DNA of 64,000 bases, taken from NCBI RefSeq assembly GCF_023544465.1, contig NZ_JALPVL010000003.1:310001-374000 (forward strand), read 5' to 3'. Within the stretch, counting starts at the first letter, position 1. Each line of letters begins with the position of its first letter. The notes beneath the pieces are model-generated. The model was not told the origin of the DNA and made no database searches. It saw nothing but the letters and a program-made list of their open reading frames with translations. The DNA comes from Paractinoplanes maris. GTDB taxonomy: Bacteria > Actinomycetota > Actinomycetes > Mycobacteriales > Micromonosporaceae. The translations under genes were made by a program, and so were the position numbers. This document shows, one piece after another, positions 1 through 6,690 of this stretch.

Positions 1-369
1 GACACCGAGGATGTGGACACCCACGGCATCCACTCCACGTCCAGCAACACGGACCGGTTCACCCCGAACAAGGCGGGCTGGTATTCGGTGCGGTCGACGG
101 TGGTGATGGCGTCGCGGGCCGACTATCTGCGCCTCGACGTGGTGGCCGAGCAGAACGGGTCGTCACCGTTGTCGTCACGTACCCGGGAGGCGGCTGCGCA
201 GACCAGCGGTTCCGCGTCGGCGATGAACGACGTTGACGCCTACTTCAACGGCACCAGCGACTACGTGAGAATCCTCGTCACCCAGACCAACGGGGCGTCA
301 GCGTCGGCGACCACCGGTGGTACCGGCTCGTTCGGCTCGAGTGTGCGGATCGAGTACATCCGGCCGTGA
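1..369 (+). CDS. C-terminal part of a phage tail/fibre-like protein, C1q-like
   Basis: The frame is open to the first base of the window, so only the last 122 residues are seen. The sequence reads as a small beta-sandwich of the C1q/TNF-like type found at the ends of phage fibres and minor tail proteins: 'NKAGWYSVRSTVVMA' followed by alternating polar and hydrophobic strands and a C-terminal 'VRIEYIRP'. A tip role in host contact is inferred from its position just before the lysis genes. An internal GTG at 13 is probably not a start because coding sequence continues upstream. Exact family is unconfirmed. Confidence 0.65.
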   Translation, partial: DTEDVDTHGIHSTSSNTDRFTPNKAGWYSVRSTVVMASRADYLRLDVVAEQNGSSPLSSRTREAAAQTSGSASAMNDVDAYFNGTSDYVRILVTQTNGASASATTGGTGSFGSSVRIEYIRP

Positions 370-490
370 CCGGCCCATGAACGGGGTGTTCCGGGCAGTG
401 CCGGTGAGCGGCGGCCCGCGCCGGCTGGCTCGTGCGTTGTCACGATCCTCGAGCAGCCCGGAACACCCTCCAACCTTCGAGGAGGACAGA

Positions 491-700
491 GTGAACCTTG
501 ATGCGGACGACCTCCTCGCGAGGATCAAGAGGGACTACCCCACCGAATATCAGCTGGCGAACCTGTCGCTCATCGTGGACATGCAGCAAACCCTCATTGA
601 GGACCAGGCCGCCGAGATCGAACGGCTGAACACGCTGCAGGGTGCTTACGACCCGAGCACGCCTCGCCCGTACCTCGAGACGGAGGCACGGCATGGCTGA
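491..700 (+). CDS. Small hypothetical phage protein, 69 aa
   Basis: GTG start with a strong Shine-Dalgarno (GAGGAGG, about 6 nt upstream). The protein is acidic and mostly helical, with a possible short coiled coil around 'LIEDQAAEIERLN'. It overlaps the next gene by 8 nt, suggesting coupled translation in the late operon. A longer reading from upstream is possible, but the ribosome site supports this start. I do not recognise the family; the position resembles small chaperone or assembly proteins near phage tail genes, which is only a guess. Confidence 0.6.
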   Translation: MNLDADDLLARIKRDYPTEYQLANLSLIVDMQQTLIEDQAAEIERLNTLQGAYDPSTPRPYLETEARHG

Positions 701-968
701 GACCACAGGCTTGTGCGTCGGCGGACCGCTCGACGGGCAGCGGATCACGGTGCGCACGCCGGCCGGGTTCCTCGCCGTCGACAAGGCCGAGAGCAAGGCC
801 TGGATGTATCAGCGACAGCAGGACGGCACCTACGCGGTATGCACCGATCATGACGACTCGCTGCTGTACCCGCAGGGCGCCCGGACCGGTGAGCGGCGCT
901 TCGACGAGGACCGGGCGTGGCAGGCGGCGGAGGGTTCCGAGCTCGACGTCATCGCGGTGGGCCGCTGA
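693..968 (+). CDS. Small hypothetical phage protein, 91 aa
   Basis: ATG start inside the end of the preceding gene with GGAGG about 6 nt upstream. It opens with 'LCVGGPLDGQRITV', a pattern common in short uncharacterised actinobacterial and phage proteins, followed by a Tyr/Asp-rich middle ('YAVCTDHDDSLLYP'). No signal peptide, membrane segment or catalytic motif is visible. It overlaps the endolysin start by one base (TGATG), so the two are co-translated. Confidence 0.65.
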   Translation: MAETTGLCVGGPLDGQRITVRTPAGFLAVDKAESKAWMYQRQQDGTYAVCTDHDDSLLYPQGARTGERRFDEDRAWQAAEGSELDVIAVGR

Positions 969-1867
969 TGGCCACCGTGATCTCCGATGAGCTGAAGTGG
1001 GTTGCCAAGCAGATCGTCAACGAGTGCGGTTACCCGTCTGCGGTGCTGTCCGGGCTCAAGCCTGACAGCCGGCACCTGGGCAGCGGTGGTTTCCACTGCT
1101 CGGTACTCGACCTACGCGCGCACGGTAACGGCAACGACTACTCGAACAGCCGCAGCAACGACCGGAACTTCCACGTCGAGTTCGGCGCCGCGGCCGACAT
1201 CAGCATGAGCGCGGCCGACATGATCCGTTCGCATGGCCGGATCCGCGCTGTGTGGGCTGACCGCTCGGACCCGCGGCGTAAGTACGTCAACGCGATCAAC
1301 GGCTGGGACGGCACAGGGGACGCTGTCCGCTACGACTTCGACGTCGGCACCTCGAAGTACGCCTCCCCCGACCACAGATGGCATGTGCATCTCGAGGTGC
1401 ACCGCCGATACGTGCGGGACCCGCAAGCCGCCCAAGCCGTCGTTTCGATTTTCAAGGGCGAGTCGAAGGCTGCCTGGATCGCTCGAGCATCAAGTCCTGA
1501 GGAGGAAGACGTGGCGATCAGCGCCGACGACTGGAAGAAGCTCGAGACCCTGATCGGTGCGACGCCGCAGAAGGTCTGGGAGCACAACATCGGCAAGGCC
1601 ACCGGCACGCCAAGCCTGACCGCGCAGAGCGCACTGGTGACGGCCAATCTGCGGGCCGGGTCGGCTGCGAATGACCAGCTGCCGAAACTCGCTGTCGCTC
1701 TCGGGCAGCTGGCCGGCCAGCGGCTCGACCAAGGGGCACTGGTTGGTGCGCTCGTCCCAGCCCTGACCGACGCGCTCCTGGCCCGGCTGCCGGAGGACCG
1801 GGACGACGTCACCGCCGACGAACTCAAGACGGCGATCCTGGCCGCGGTCCACGACCTGGTCTCCTAG
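968..1867 (+). CDS. Phage endolysin, M15-type peptidase domain
   Basis: 299 aa. The N-terminal domain (about residues 1-165) carries zinc-peptidase signatures like those of D-Ala-D-Ala carboxypeptidases and phage L-Ala-D-Glu peptidases: 'HVEFGAAAD' (H69, D77) and 'WHVH' (H139, H141). These would bind zinc and cut peptidoglycan stem peptides during lysis. The spacing H-x7-D is one residue longer than the classic HxxGxAxD. The C-terminal 110 residues are Ala/Leu-rich helices, probably a wall-binding or oligomerising tail. There is no signal peptide, so release would need a holin; several small membrane proteins follow. The start overlaps the previous stop. Confidence 0.78.
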   Translation: MATVISDELKWVAKQIVNECGYPSAVLSGLKPDSRHLGSGGFHCSVLDLRAHGNGNDYSNSRSNDRNFHVEFGAAADISMSAADMIRSHGRIRAVWADRSDPRRKYVNAINGWDGTGDAVRYDFDVGTSKYASPDHRWHVHLEVHRRYVRDPQAAQAVVSIFKGESKAAWIARASSPEEEDVAISADDWKKLETLIGATPQKVWEHNIGKATGTPSLTAQSALVTANLRAGSAANDQLPKLAVALGQLAGQRLDQGALVGALVPALTDALLARLPEDRDDVTADELKTAILAAVHDLVS

Positions 1868-1904
1868 CTTCGCCCTGCACCTTCCAGCGCCACGGGGGCC
1901 TGCC

Positions 1905-2213
1905 ATGCACCACGACAGCGGGGCCCTCGTAGCCCTGTTCTCCGCCGCCAACATTGTCATCGTGTGCGGGTACATCGCCGTCCCGTTCCTCGTCCTGCCC
2001 TACCTGCCGCTGACCCGATCAGTGAAGCTCCTGGCCAGCGGCTTTTTCCTCGGATGCAGTGGCAGTCATCTATGGATGGCCTTCATGGGTGACGGCAACT
2101 GGTTCTGGACGGGGTGGCATCTCGCCCAGGCGGTCTGCACGTGGGGATTCATCCTCGGCTTCCGTCGCATGCTGAAGGAGGCACAAGGTCGTCGCCGTGG
2201 AGGCCGGGAATGA
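1905..2213 (+). CDS. Three-TM protein resembling the ethylene-receptor sensor domain
   Basis: 102 aa with three predicted membrane helices (about 8-33, 41-61, 70-88) and a basic C-terminus. Its layout resembles the copper-binding N-terminal domain of plant ETR1 and bacterial homologues: N16 and Y23 have the D25-Y32 spacing of ETR1, 'YIAVP' matches 'YFSIP', and TM2 has C51-x3-H55 ('CSGSH') like ETR1 C65-x3-H69, followed by a Trp. ETR1 positions are from memory of the family. The ETR1 Asp is Asn here and no kinase domain follows. Position after the endolysin equally suggests a holin or lysis-accessory role. Overlaps the next gene by 4 nt. Confidence 0.6.
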   Translation: MHHDSGALVALFSAANIVIVCGYIAVPFLVLPYLPLTRSVKLLASGFFLGCSGSHLWMAFMGDGNWFWTGWHLAQAVCTWGFILGFRRMLKEAQGRRRGGRE

Positions 2214-2731
2214 ACGGCGACCACGAGGCTGTCACCGACCTGGCGCATCTGCTCGACCAACTCGACGACAAAATCCGCACGTCGGACGCAACAATCCGGC
2301 GCAGCGAGAAAAACCGGCTCAGTCTTCTCCACGTCCACGCCCTGTTCGGCTGCCTGATCGCCCCCCTGTTCGCAGCCCTCGGACACAAGGGAATGGCCGG
2401 CCCCACGTGGACGGTGGCCCGGCTCATCCCCGGGGCGCCCTACACGCTCGCTGCCATTCTCTTCCTCGGCGGTGTGATCCTGGCCGTTGCTACGTGGTAT
2501 CGGATCGTGAAGTGGGAAATCGTGGGTCTGTGGATCCTGATGGCTTGGTACTCGATCATCGCCGCGTCGTTCGCCGGGGCGGTGTTCGTGTGGCTCGCCG
2601 CGGGCAGCCCGGCCGGTGCGCGACCCAGTTTTTATCCGGCCGCGGTGTATTCGCACGTACTAGTGATCCTTCTGGTGCACCAGAACACCCTCCTGCGGAT
2701 CCGGCGAGCTCGCCGCAAGGCCAGCCGGTGA
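2210..2731 (+). CDS. Four-TM membrane protein of the lysis cassette
   Basis: 173 aa. An N-terminal charged helix (1-40) is followed by about four membrane helices and a basic tail ('RIRRARRKASR'). It lies between two other small membrane proteins directly after the endolysin, which is the usual place for holins and lysis regulators in actinophages. No family is recognised from sequence alone. The ATG overlaps the previous stop (ATGA) and the stop overlaps the next start, so translation is coupled. Confidence 0.7.
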   Translation: MNGDHEAVTDLAHLLDQLDDKIRTSDATIRRSEKNRLSLLHVHALFGCLIAPLFAALGHKGMAGPTWTVARLIPGAPYTLAAILFLGGVILAVATWYRIVKWEIVGLWILMAWYSIIAASFAGAVFVWLAAGSPAGARPSFYPAAVYSHVLVILLVHQNTLLRIRRARRKASR

Positions 2732-3216
2732 TGTGGTGGGCCGGGGATGCCCCGCCCACTCCCCCGTTTTGGCAGACGTGGCTGCCGACGTTCATCGTTG
2801 GGGTCCTGACAGCCGTACTGGGTGTCGTGGGAACCATCATTGTCAAACGCATGAACCGCCGTCTCGACGACGCGACAACCGTGAAGACTCATTCGGAGTC
2901 CGACAAGGCGCGGGCGGAGACGGAGTCCACGCAGGTGACCACGGCGCGCGGGTTGGTGGCTGAAATCCGGGCGATGATGGTGGACCAGCGAGAGACGTAC
3001 GAGGGTCAGATCCAGGCAATGCAGGAGAAGTCGTCGGCTCAGATCGAATCGGTTCGGATACAGCATCAGTCCGACATGAGGGCGATGACCGAACGCATGG
3101 CGGGGATCGAGGGGGCCTTCCGCCGTCACAGCGAATGGGATGATCGGGCGACTGCCGCGCTACGGCAGACGCAGCACGACTTCCCTGATCCCCCGCCGGT
3201 GAAATTCGATTCCTGA
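2728..3216 (+). CDS. Membrane-anchored coiled-coil phage protein (DUF2746-like)
   Basis: About 161-162 aa. GTG 2728 overlaps the upstream stop (GTGA) and is immediately followed by an in-frame ATG at 2731; either could start. A single TM helix ('TFIVGVLTAVLGVVGTIIV') is followed by about 110 residues of predicted coiled coil rich in E, Q, R and M. One TM plus a long coiled coil next to an endolysin matches spanin-like or DUF2746 proteins of actinophages; this is an architectural argument, not a homology search. Confidence 0.65.
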   Translation: MMWWAGDAPPTPPFWQTWLPTFIVGVLTAVLGVVGTIIVKRMNRRLDDATTVKTHSESDKARAETESTQVTTARGLVAEIRAMMVDQRETYEGQIQAMQEKSSAQIESVRIQHQSDMRAMTERMAGIEGAFRRHSEWDDRATAALRQTQHDFPDPPPVKFDS

Positions 3217-3275
3217 TCGCTTGAAGGTCCACGCCGGGTCGTGGCGGGATAGCTCAGCCAGGCGAGAACAGCAGG

Positions 3276-3308
3276 GCAACGGCCGCCCTTTGCTTGAGCG
3301 GCCGTTGC
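3276..3308 (+). terminator. Hairpin terminator after the lysis cassette
   Basis: Perfect 11-bp stem (GCAACGGCCGC, 3276-3286, with its complement 3298-3308) around an 11-nt loop. It lies 59 nt after the stop of the last lysis gene. No clear U-tract follows, as is common in actinobacteria. Confidence 0.6.
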
Positions 3309-3356
3309 TGTGTCTGCCGGGCCGGCGTGGTGTCCGGCGACCTCCGCGCTGGGCAG

Positions 3357-3427
3357 GGTGACCGGGTCGCAACCTTCCGGCCAGATCCTGCGGCGGCGCT
3401 CTTCCAACTGAGCTACCGGTATGACGT
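3357..3427 (-). other. tRNA-like fragment (D-arm only)
   Basis: On the minus strand there is a perfect D-arm context, TAGCTCAGTTGGAAGAGC, at its 5' end. The segment that should hold the anticodon and T-arms does not fold: no paired anticodon stem, and only a loose 'GGTTGCGACC'. The whole is several bases too short. A similar D-arm-like string (ATAGCTCAGCCAGGCGAGA) lies on the plus strand at about 3249-3267. I read these as decayed tRNA genes or chance matches. The TAG of this arm is the stop of the gene at 3413-3706. Confidence 0.2.
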
Positions 3428-3706
3428 CGGCGGGAAGGTCGACTCCTCACCCTGGGGTTCGGCATCCCGCCTCGCTGATTGTCCCACGAGCGCATCGGTG
3501 GTTTCACGCCACACACCCCGGGCCAGCCACTGATCAGCCAGATCCGCTTGGGCGCGTTCGTGGATGAACACCCACGCGTCACCTTTGCGTGAATGCCAGG
3601 CGAACCACTTCTCCCCAGCCGTGCCGATCTCGATGGTGGCGCCGTGCCCGTTCTCCCACCGCCGGTCCACGGTGTGGTCGAGCTCCGCCAAGCCAATGCG
3701 ATACAT
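3413..3706 (-). CDS. Hypothetical protein, 97 aa
   Basis: Minus-strand gene between the lysis cassette and the holin-like gene. It begins 'MYRIGLAELDHTVDRRWENG' and has a compact mixed alpha/beta pattern with several Trp residues ('GEKWFAWHSRKGDAWVFI', 'LADQWLARGVW'). Opposite orientation to its late-gene neighbours suggests independent expression, as for a phage moron. The last ten residues before the TAG look disordered. No family recognised. Confidence 0.6.
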   Translation of the reverse strand: MYRIGLAELDHTVDRRWENGHGATIEIGTAGEKWFAWHSRKGDAWVFIHERAQADLADQWLARGVWRETTDALVGQSARRDAEPQGEESTFPPTSYR

Positions 3707-3832
3707 GCCCGCATTGTGCGGGCCGGGTCTGACAATTTCCCTTACTTCCCGGCGGCCGATCTATAGCAAGCCGCCGTTTCCTATAGATCCTTCCGCCCTT
3801 GCGGCGGTCCCCCACCCTGCAAGGAGAGATCA

Positions 3833-4186
3833 ATGAAACTGTTCGGGCGAGAACCGTCCCTGGTGATCAGCGTGGTCGCGTCGGCGCTGTCCCTGCTCGT
3901 CGGGTTCGGCTTCAACTGGCTGACCGCGGAACAGGCCGCCCTGTTCGTGGTCGTACTCAACGCTGTCCTGGGTGTCGTCAACGCGATCGCGGTGCGCCCG
4001 ATCGCGCCGGCCGCGTTCACCTACCTCGTCGGTGCCGTGGCCGCTCTCGCCGCCGCGTACGGCCTCGACGTGGGGCAGGAAATGGTGGGTTCCATCAACG
4101 GTTTGGTGTTGAGCATGCTGATGCTGCTCACCCGCGCCCAGGTCACTCCGGCGGCGAGCCCGCGGCCGATCGACGGCAGCGTCTGA
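3833..4186 (+). CDS. Holin-like small membrane protein
   Basis: 117 aa, ATG with a strong AAGGAGA 8 nt upstream. Three hydrophobic helices ('LVISVVASALSLLVGFGF', a second around 'AALFVVVLNAVLGVVNAIAV', and a third ending 'VLSMLMLLTR') with a short polar C-terminus fit a phage holin that would permeabilise the membrane and release the endolysin. It is separated from the endolysin by about 2 kb and stands as its own transcription unit with a terminator directly after it. Holin identity is inferred from size, topology and context. Confidence 0.68.
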   Translation: MKLFGREPSLVISVVASALSLLVGFGFNWLTAEQAALFVVVLNAVLGVVNAIAVRPIAPAAFTYLVGAVAALAAAYGLDVGQEMVGSINGLVLSMLMLLTRAQVTPAASPRPIDGSV

Positions 4187-4199
4187 CCTGGGCAGCAAA

Positions 4200-4232
4200 G
4201 AAGGCCCGGACCTGATTGGTCAACGGGCCTTC
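4200..4232 (+). terminator. Hairpin terminator after holin-like gene
   Basis: GAAGGCCCG (4200-4208) pairs perfectly with CGGGCCTTC (4224-4232) across a 15-nt loop, 14 nt after the stop codon. Confidence 0.65.
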
Positions 4233-4527
4233 CCCTGCCATACCGAACCTCACCATGCCGTGCCTTGCACCGGCTCGCCCTGCCCCGCCACGGCTAGCCC
4301 TGGCTTGCCGAGACGCTGCCCAGCATAGCGAAGCAACGTCCTGATCCCGCCGGTCGGTGGTGCCCCGAACGTGTCGCCGACCGGCGCCCCCGCCTCATCC
4401 CGTGCGGCCCCGCCAGGCCTCCGGGGTGGGGCGGGTTCCTGCGTTTACCACTCTTCTCCGCGACTGACTGCCACCGATGAATGCGGCACAGTTCGGCGCG
4501 ATGCAAACCATTAGGGAGTTCTGGAAC
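4233..4527. other. Gene-free stretch with a C-rich imperfect repeat
   Basis: No convincing gene. About 4238-4322 is a run of loosely repeated CCNTGCC/CCTTGCC/CGCCCTGCC blocks, strongly skewed to C on the plus strand. The following 200 nt presumably hold the promoter and leader of the wall-anchored protein gene, whose ribosome site (GGGAG) is at about 4515. Confidence 0.45.
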
Positions 4528-5412
4528 GTGCGAAAGACACTGATCGTGGTCGGCGTTCTGGCCTGCGCTGCACTGACCGCGCCGGCCGCTTACGCCACCA
4601 CACCCACCGTGCCGGTCCTCGGTGACTGCCCCCGCGGCTGGTATGTGAACGAGCCGGACGAGGCGCACCGTAAGCCCACCCCGACCAAGGATGGGCTGGA
4701 GTTCAAGGGCAACCAGCTGATCCACCGGGAGACCACCGGGCTGAGCACAAAGGATTTGAAGCCGGGCACGTTCGTGGCCTCCCCCATGCCGGACCAGGAG
4801 TCGTTCTTCTCCGTGGAGGTCAACTCGGGGCCGGGCACGTACGCCACCCTGCGCTGGAATGCGACCACGGCCAAGTGGGAGATGACCACCGGCGGGCAGT
4901 TCTACACCGACGCCGACCCGGACAAGCTGGTCGACCTGCCGCCGGTCAAGAAGTCGCACCAGGTGGTGTCATTCGGGGTGGGCTACACGAACAGCCCGCC
5001 CGGGACGGTGACCACGGTGGTGTCGTCGGTGAGCTTCCGCGGGTTCACGTACGACCTGACGTGCCAGCCGAAACCGGAGCCGACCACGAGCTCGTCCAGC
5101 CCCACCCCGTCGCCGTCGGTGTCGACCAGCACCTCGGCCAGCCCGTCCGCCAGTGCCAGCACTTCTACTTCGGTGTCCCCGTCGGCGTCCTCGAGCACCA
5201 GTGTCAGCCCGAGTGCCACCGTCACGTCGAGCTCGGCGCCGGTCGTCACCACAGCGCCCGGTGCGGGCGGTGGCAGCGGATCCGCCGGTGGTGGTCTGCC
5301 GGTGACCGGGCCGGATGGGATGGTCATTGCCGGTGGTGCGGTGGCCCTGCTCGCCGGTGGGGTCATCCTGCTGGTCGCGGTGCGTCGCCGCCGGACCCGG
5401 TTCACGGCCTGA
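4528..5412 (+). CDS. Sortase-anchored (LPVTG) surface protein
   Basis: 294 aa from the GTG at 4528. This start gives a proper signal peptide ('RKTLIVVGVLACAALTAPAA', cleavage probably at AYA) and follows a GGGAG ribosome site; upstream ATGs at 4477 and 4501 would break it. A secreted globular domain of about 170 residues is followed by a Ser/Thr/Pro-rich stalk of about 70 residues, then LPVTG (residues 257-261), a membrane helix and an RRRR tail, the complete sorting signal for covalent attachment to peptidoglycan by host sortase. In a phage-like element this suggests lysogenic conversion: adhesion, receptor masking or superinfection exclusion (inference). Confidence 0.85.
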   Translation: MRKTLIVVGVLACAALTAPAAYATTPTVPVLGDCPRGWYVNEPDEAHRKPTPTKDGLEFKGNQLIHRETTGLSTKDLKPGTFVASPMPDQESFFSVEVNSGPGTYATLRWNATTAKWEMTTGGQFYTDADPDKLVDLPPVKKSHQVVSFGVGYTNSPPGTVTTVVSSVSFRGFTYDLTCQPKPEPTTSSSSPTPSPSVSTSTSASPSASASTSTSVSPSASSSTSVSPSATVTSSSAPVVTTAPGAGGGSGSAGGGLPVTGPDGMVIAGGAVALLAGGVILLVAVRRRRTRFTA

Positions 5413-5437
5413 CCGTCCTGCCCCAACAAGCACAGAA

Positions 5438-5472
5438 GCGCCGCCCCCTTCACTGGGGGCGGCGCCGTTTTC
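5438..5472 (+). terminator. Strong intrinsic terminator
   Basis: Perfect 11-bp GC stem (GCGCCGCCCCC, 5438-5448; complement 5455-5465) with a 6-nt loop, followed by CGTTTTC. It lies between convergent genes and may serve both strands. Confidence 0.85.
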
Positions 5473-5484
5473 AGTTTCAGCCGG

Positions 5485-5769
5485 TCAGCCCGGCCCGGTT
5501 TCCTCGAGGAGCATCGCCGCCAGGGACAGCAGCAGGCCCGCGTCGGCGACGTTGAGCTCCACGGTCACCGAGGCCATGTGTGCGGCCTGCACCGCCAGCC
5601 AGGTGGGGCCGTTGCCGCAGGATTCCAGCCACGCTGACACCTGCCCGCGGCCGAGGTGCCGCGGTTGCGGGCCGACGGTGATGATCCGGGATTTGTGCAG
5701 CGGCGGGTGGGAACCGTTGTGCTCCCCGACGCACCAGGACGGTTCGTCGAGCCCCCGCTGAGCGGTCAT
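5485..5769 (-). CDS. DUF6907-like small protein, 94 aa
   Basis: Last gene of the leftward operon. It has an N-terminal 'SWCVGEH' motif and a C-terminal 'VELNVADAGLLLSLAAMLLE' helix. The layout (WC near the N-terminus, then His, then a strand and a hydrophobic C-terminal helix) matches the gene at 20953-21228 ('CPAWCASVH' and 'YELTAHQADQLALLLADRVA'), so the two look like distant paralogues of the type annotated DUF6907 in actinobacteria. Function unknown; Cys/His may bind metal. Its ATG overlaps the upstream stop by 4 nt. Confidence 0.65.
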   Translation of the reverse strand: MTAQRGLDEPSWCVGEHNGSHPPLHKSRIITVGPQPRHLGRGQVSAWLESCGNGPTWLAVQAAHMASVTVELNVADAGLLLSLAAMLLEETGPG

Positions 5770-6464
5770 CGGCGTTTCCGTTTCGGTTTACGGCGTTTCG
5801 GCTTCGACCGGAGAGACCGCAACATCAGCCAGGCCAGCAGCGCGATGACGATCAAGGTGGGCAGGGCTGCTGCCGCTGTCGCGAGCGGATACCACCACAC
5901 GGCGAAGTCCAGCTTGACCACCAGCCCGATCCAGCCGGCCACCGTCGACACCAACCACCCGATCGGCCAGCCCAGCAGATGCTTCTGCCACGGCTTCCAC
6001 TCGCGGCGGACCGGGACAGCCGCTCGCGGGACCGGAGGGGTCTCATCCCACTCGAGCAGGCTGTCACGTTGGCGCTGCTCGAGTGGAACCCAGAGCGGGC
6101 GCCCCTCACGGTCGTCACGCTCGTGCCGCTGCCGGACCTGCTCGTCGTAGTCGATCCGGTCCGGGTTCCAGCGGTTGTCCCTGTCGTTCATTCGCGGTCG
6201 GCGCTCGCGGATAAACTGCCGTTCCCGGTCGTCGAGCTCGTCTTCGTCACAGATGCCTTCCCACAGCACATGCGACTGGCCGACGATCAAGTCTTCCCAC
6301 GGCTTGTCGCTGCGGTGCTGCAGTTCGCGCTTACGTCCCCGCTGCCGAGTCTTGCCGACGTAGTCGTCGTAGACCTTCATGCCCGTCTCGTGATCGATCA
6401 GGTTGAAGCCGTAGATCACTCCCCGGTAGCGGGTGTCGGTACGTCGCGGGTAGACGGCGGTCAT
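5766..6464 (-). CDS. Membrane-anchored GIY-YIG nuclease-like protein
   Basis: 232 aa. The N-terminus (about residues 14-60) fits a GIY-YIG core: 'GVIYGFNLID' (VIY for GIY) and 'DYVGKTRQRGRKRELQHR' (YVG for YIG, followed by the usual basic residues). A charged linker follows, then two membrane helices ('GWLVSTVAGWIGLVVKLDFAVW' region and a C-terminal one) and a very basic tail. GIY-YIG domains nick or cut DNA with one metal ion; a membrane-tethered version beside an FtsK-type DNA pump suggests a role in DNA transfer or in protecting the element (inference). Coupled to the downstream gene by a 4-nt overlap. Confidence 0.65.
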   Translation of the reverse strand: MTAVYPRRTDTRYRGVIYGFNLIDHETGMKVYDDYVGKTRQRGRKRELQHRSDKPWEDLIVGQSHVLWEGICDEDELDDRERQFIRERRPRMNDRDNRWNPDRIDYDEQVRQRHERDDREGRPLWVPLEQRQRDSLLEWDETPPVPRAAVPVRREWKPWQKHLLGWPIGWLVSTVAGWIGLVVKLDFAVWWYPLATAAAALPTLIVIALLAWLMLRSLRSKPKRRKPKRKRR

Positions 6465-6502
6465 GACTGGACCATCCGCGATCGTTCCGTCACCATGAGC
6501 GA

Positions 6503-6685
6503 ATGGATGACCAGATGCTCCGGGAGTTCCGCAACTTCGTCAGCTACCGCGAGAAGCGGGACCGGATCGCGGACGACCAGCACCGGGAAACCGTCCGGGC
6601 CATCCGCGACTTGACCGAAGTGATTAACAACGGGGTCACGGTCATCTCCCAGACGCTGCAGGATCTCGGCCGCAGCGCCCGCTAA
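6503..6685 (+). CDS. Small helical protein, 60 aa
   Basis: The plus-strand frame is preferred because nearly all third codon positions are G or C. The peptide is a charged amphipathic helix pair ('MLREFRNFVSYREKRDRIAD', 'TVRAIRDLTEVINNGVTVIS'), with a weak coiled-coil look. It sits alone, convergent with the translocase gene and divergent from the GIY-YIG gene. No clear ribosome site, so possibly leaderless. Function unknown. Confidence 0.5.
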   Translation: MDDQMLREFRNFVSYREKRDRIADDQHRETVRAIRDLTEVINNGVTVISQTLQDLGRSAR

Positions 6686-6690
6686 CCGCA

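Noticed and set aside
3357..3427. Functional tRNA on the minus strand
   Set aside because: Only the D-arm is convincing; no anticodon stem and no T-arm can be paired.
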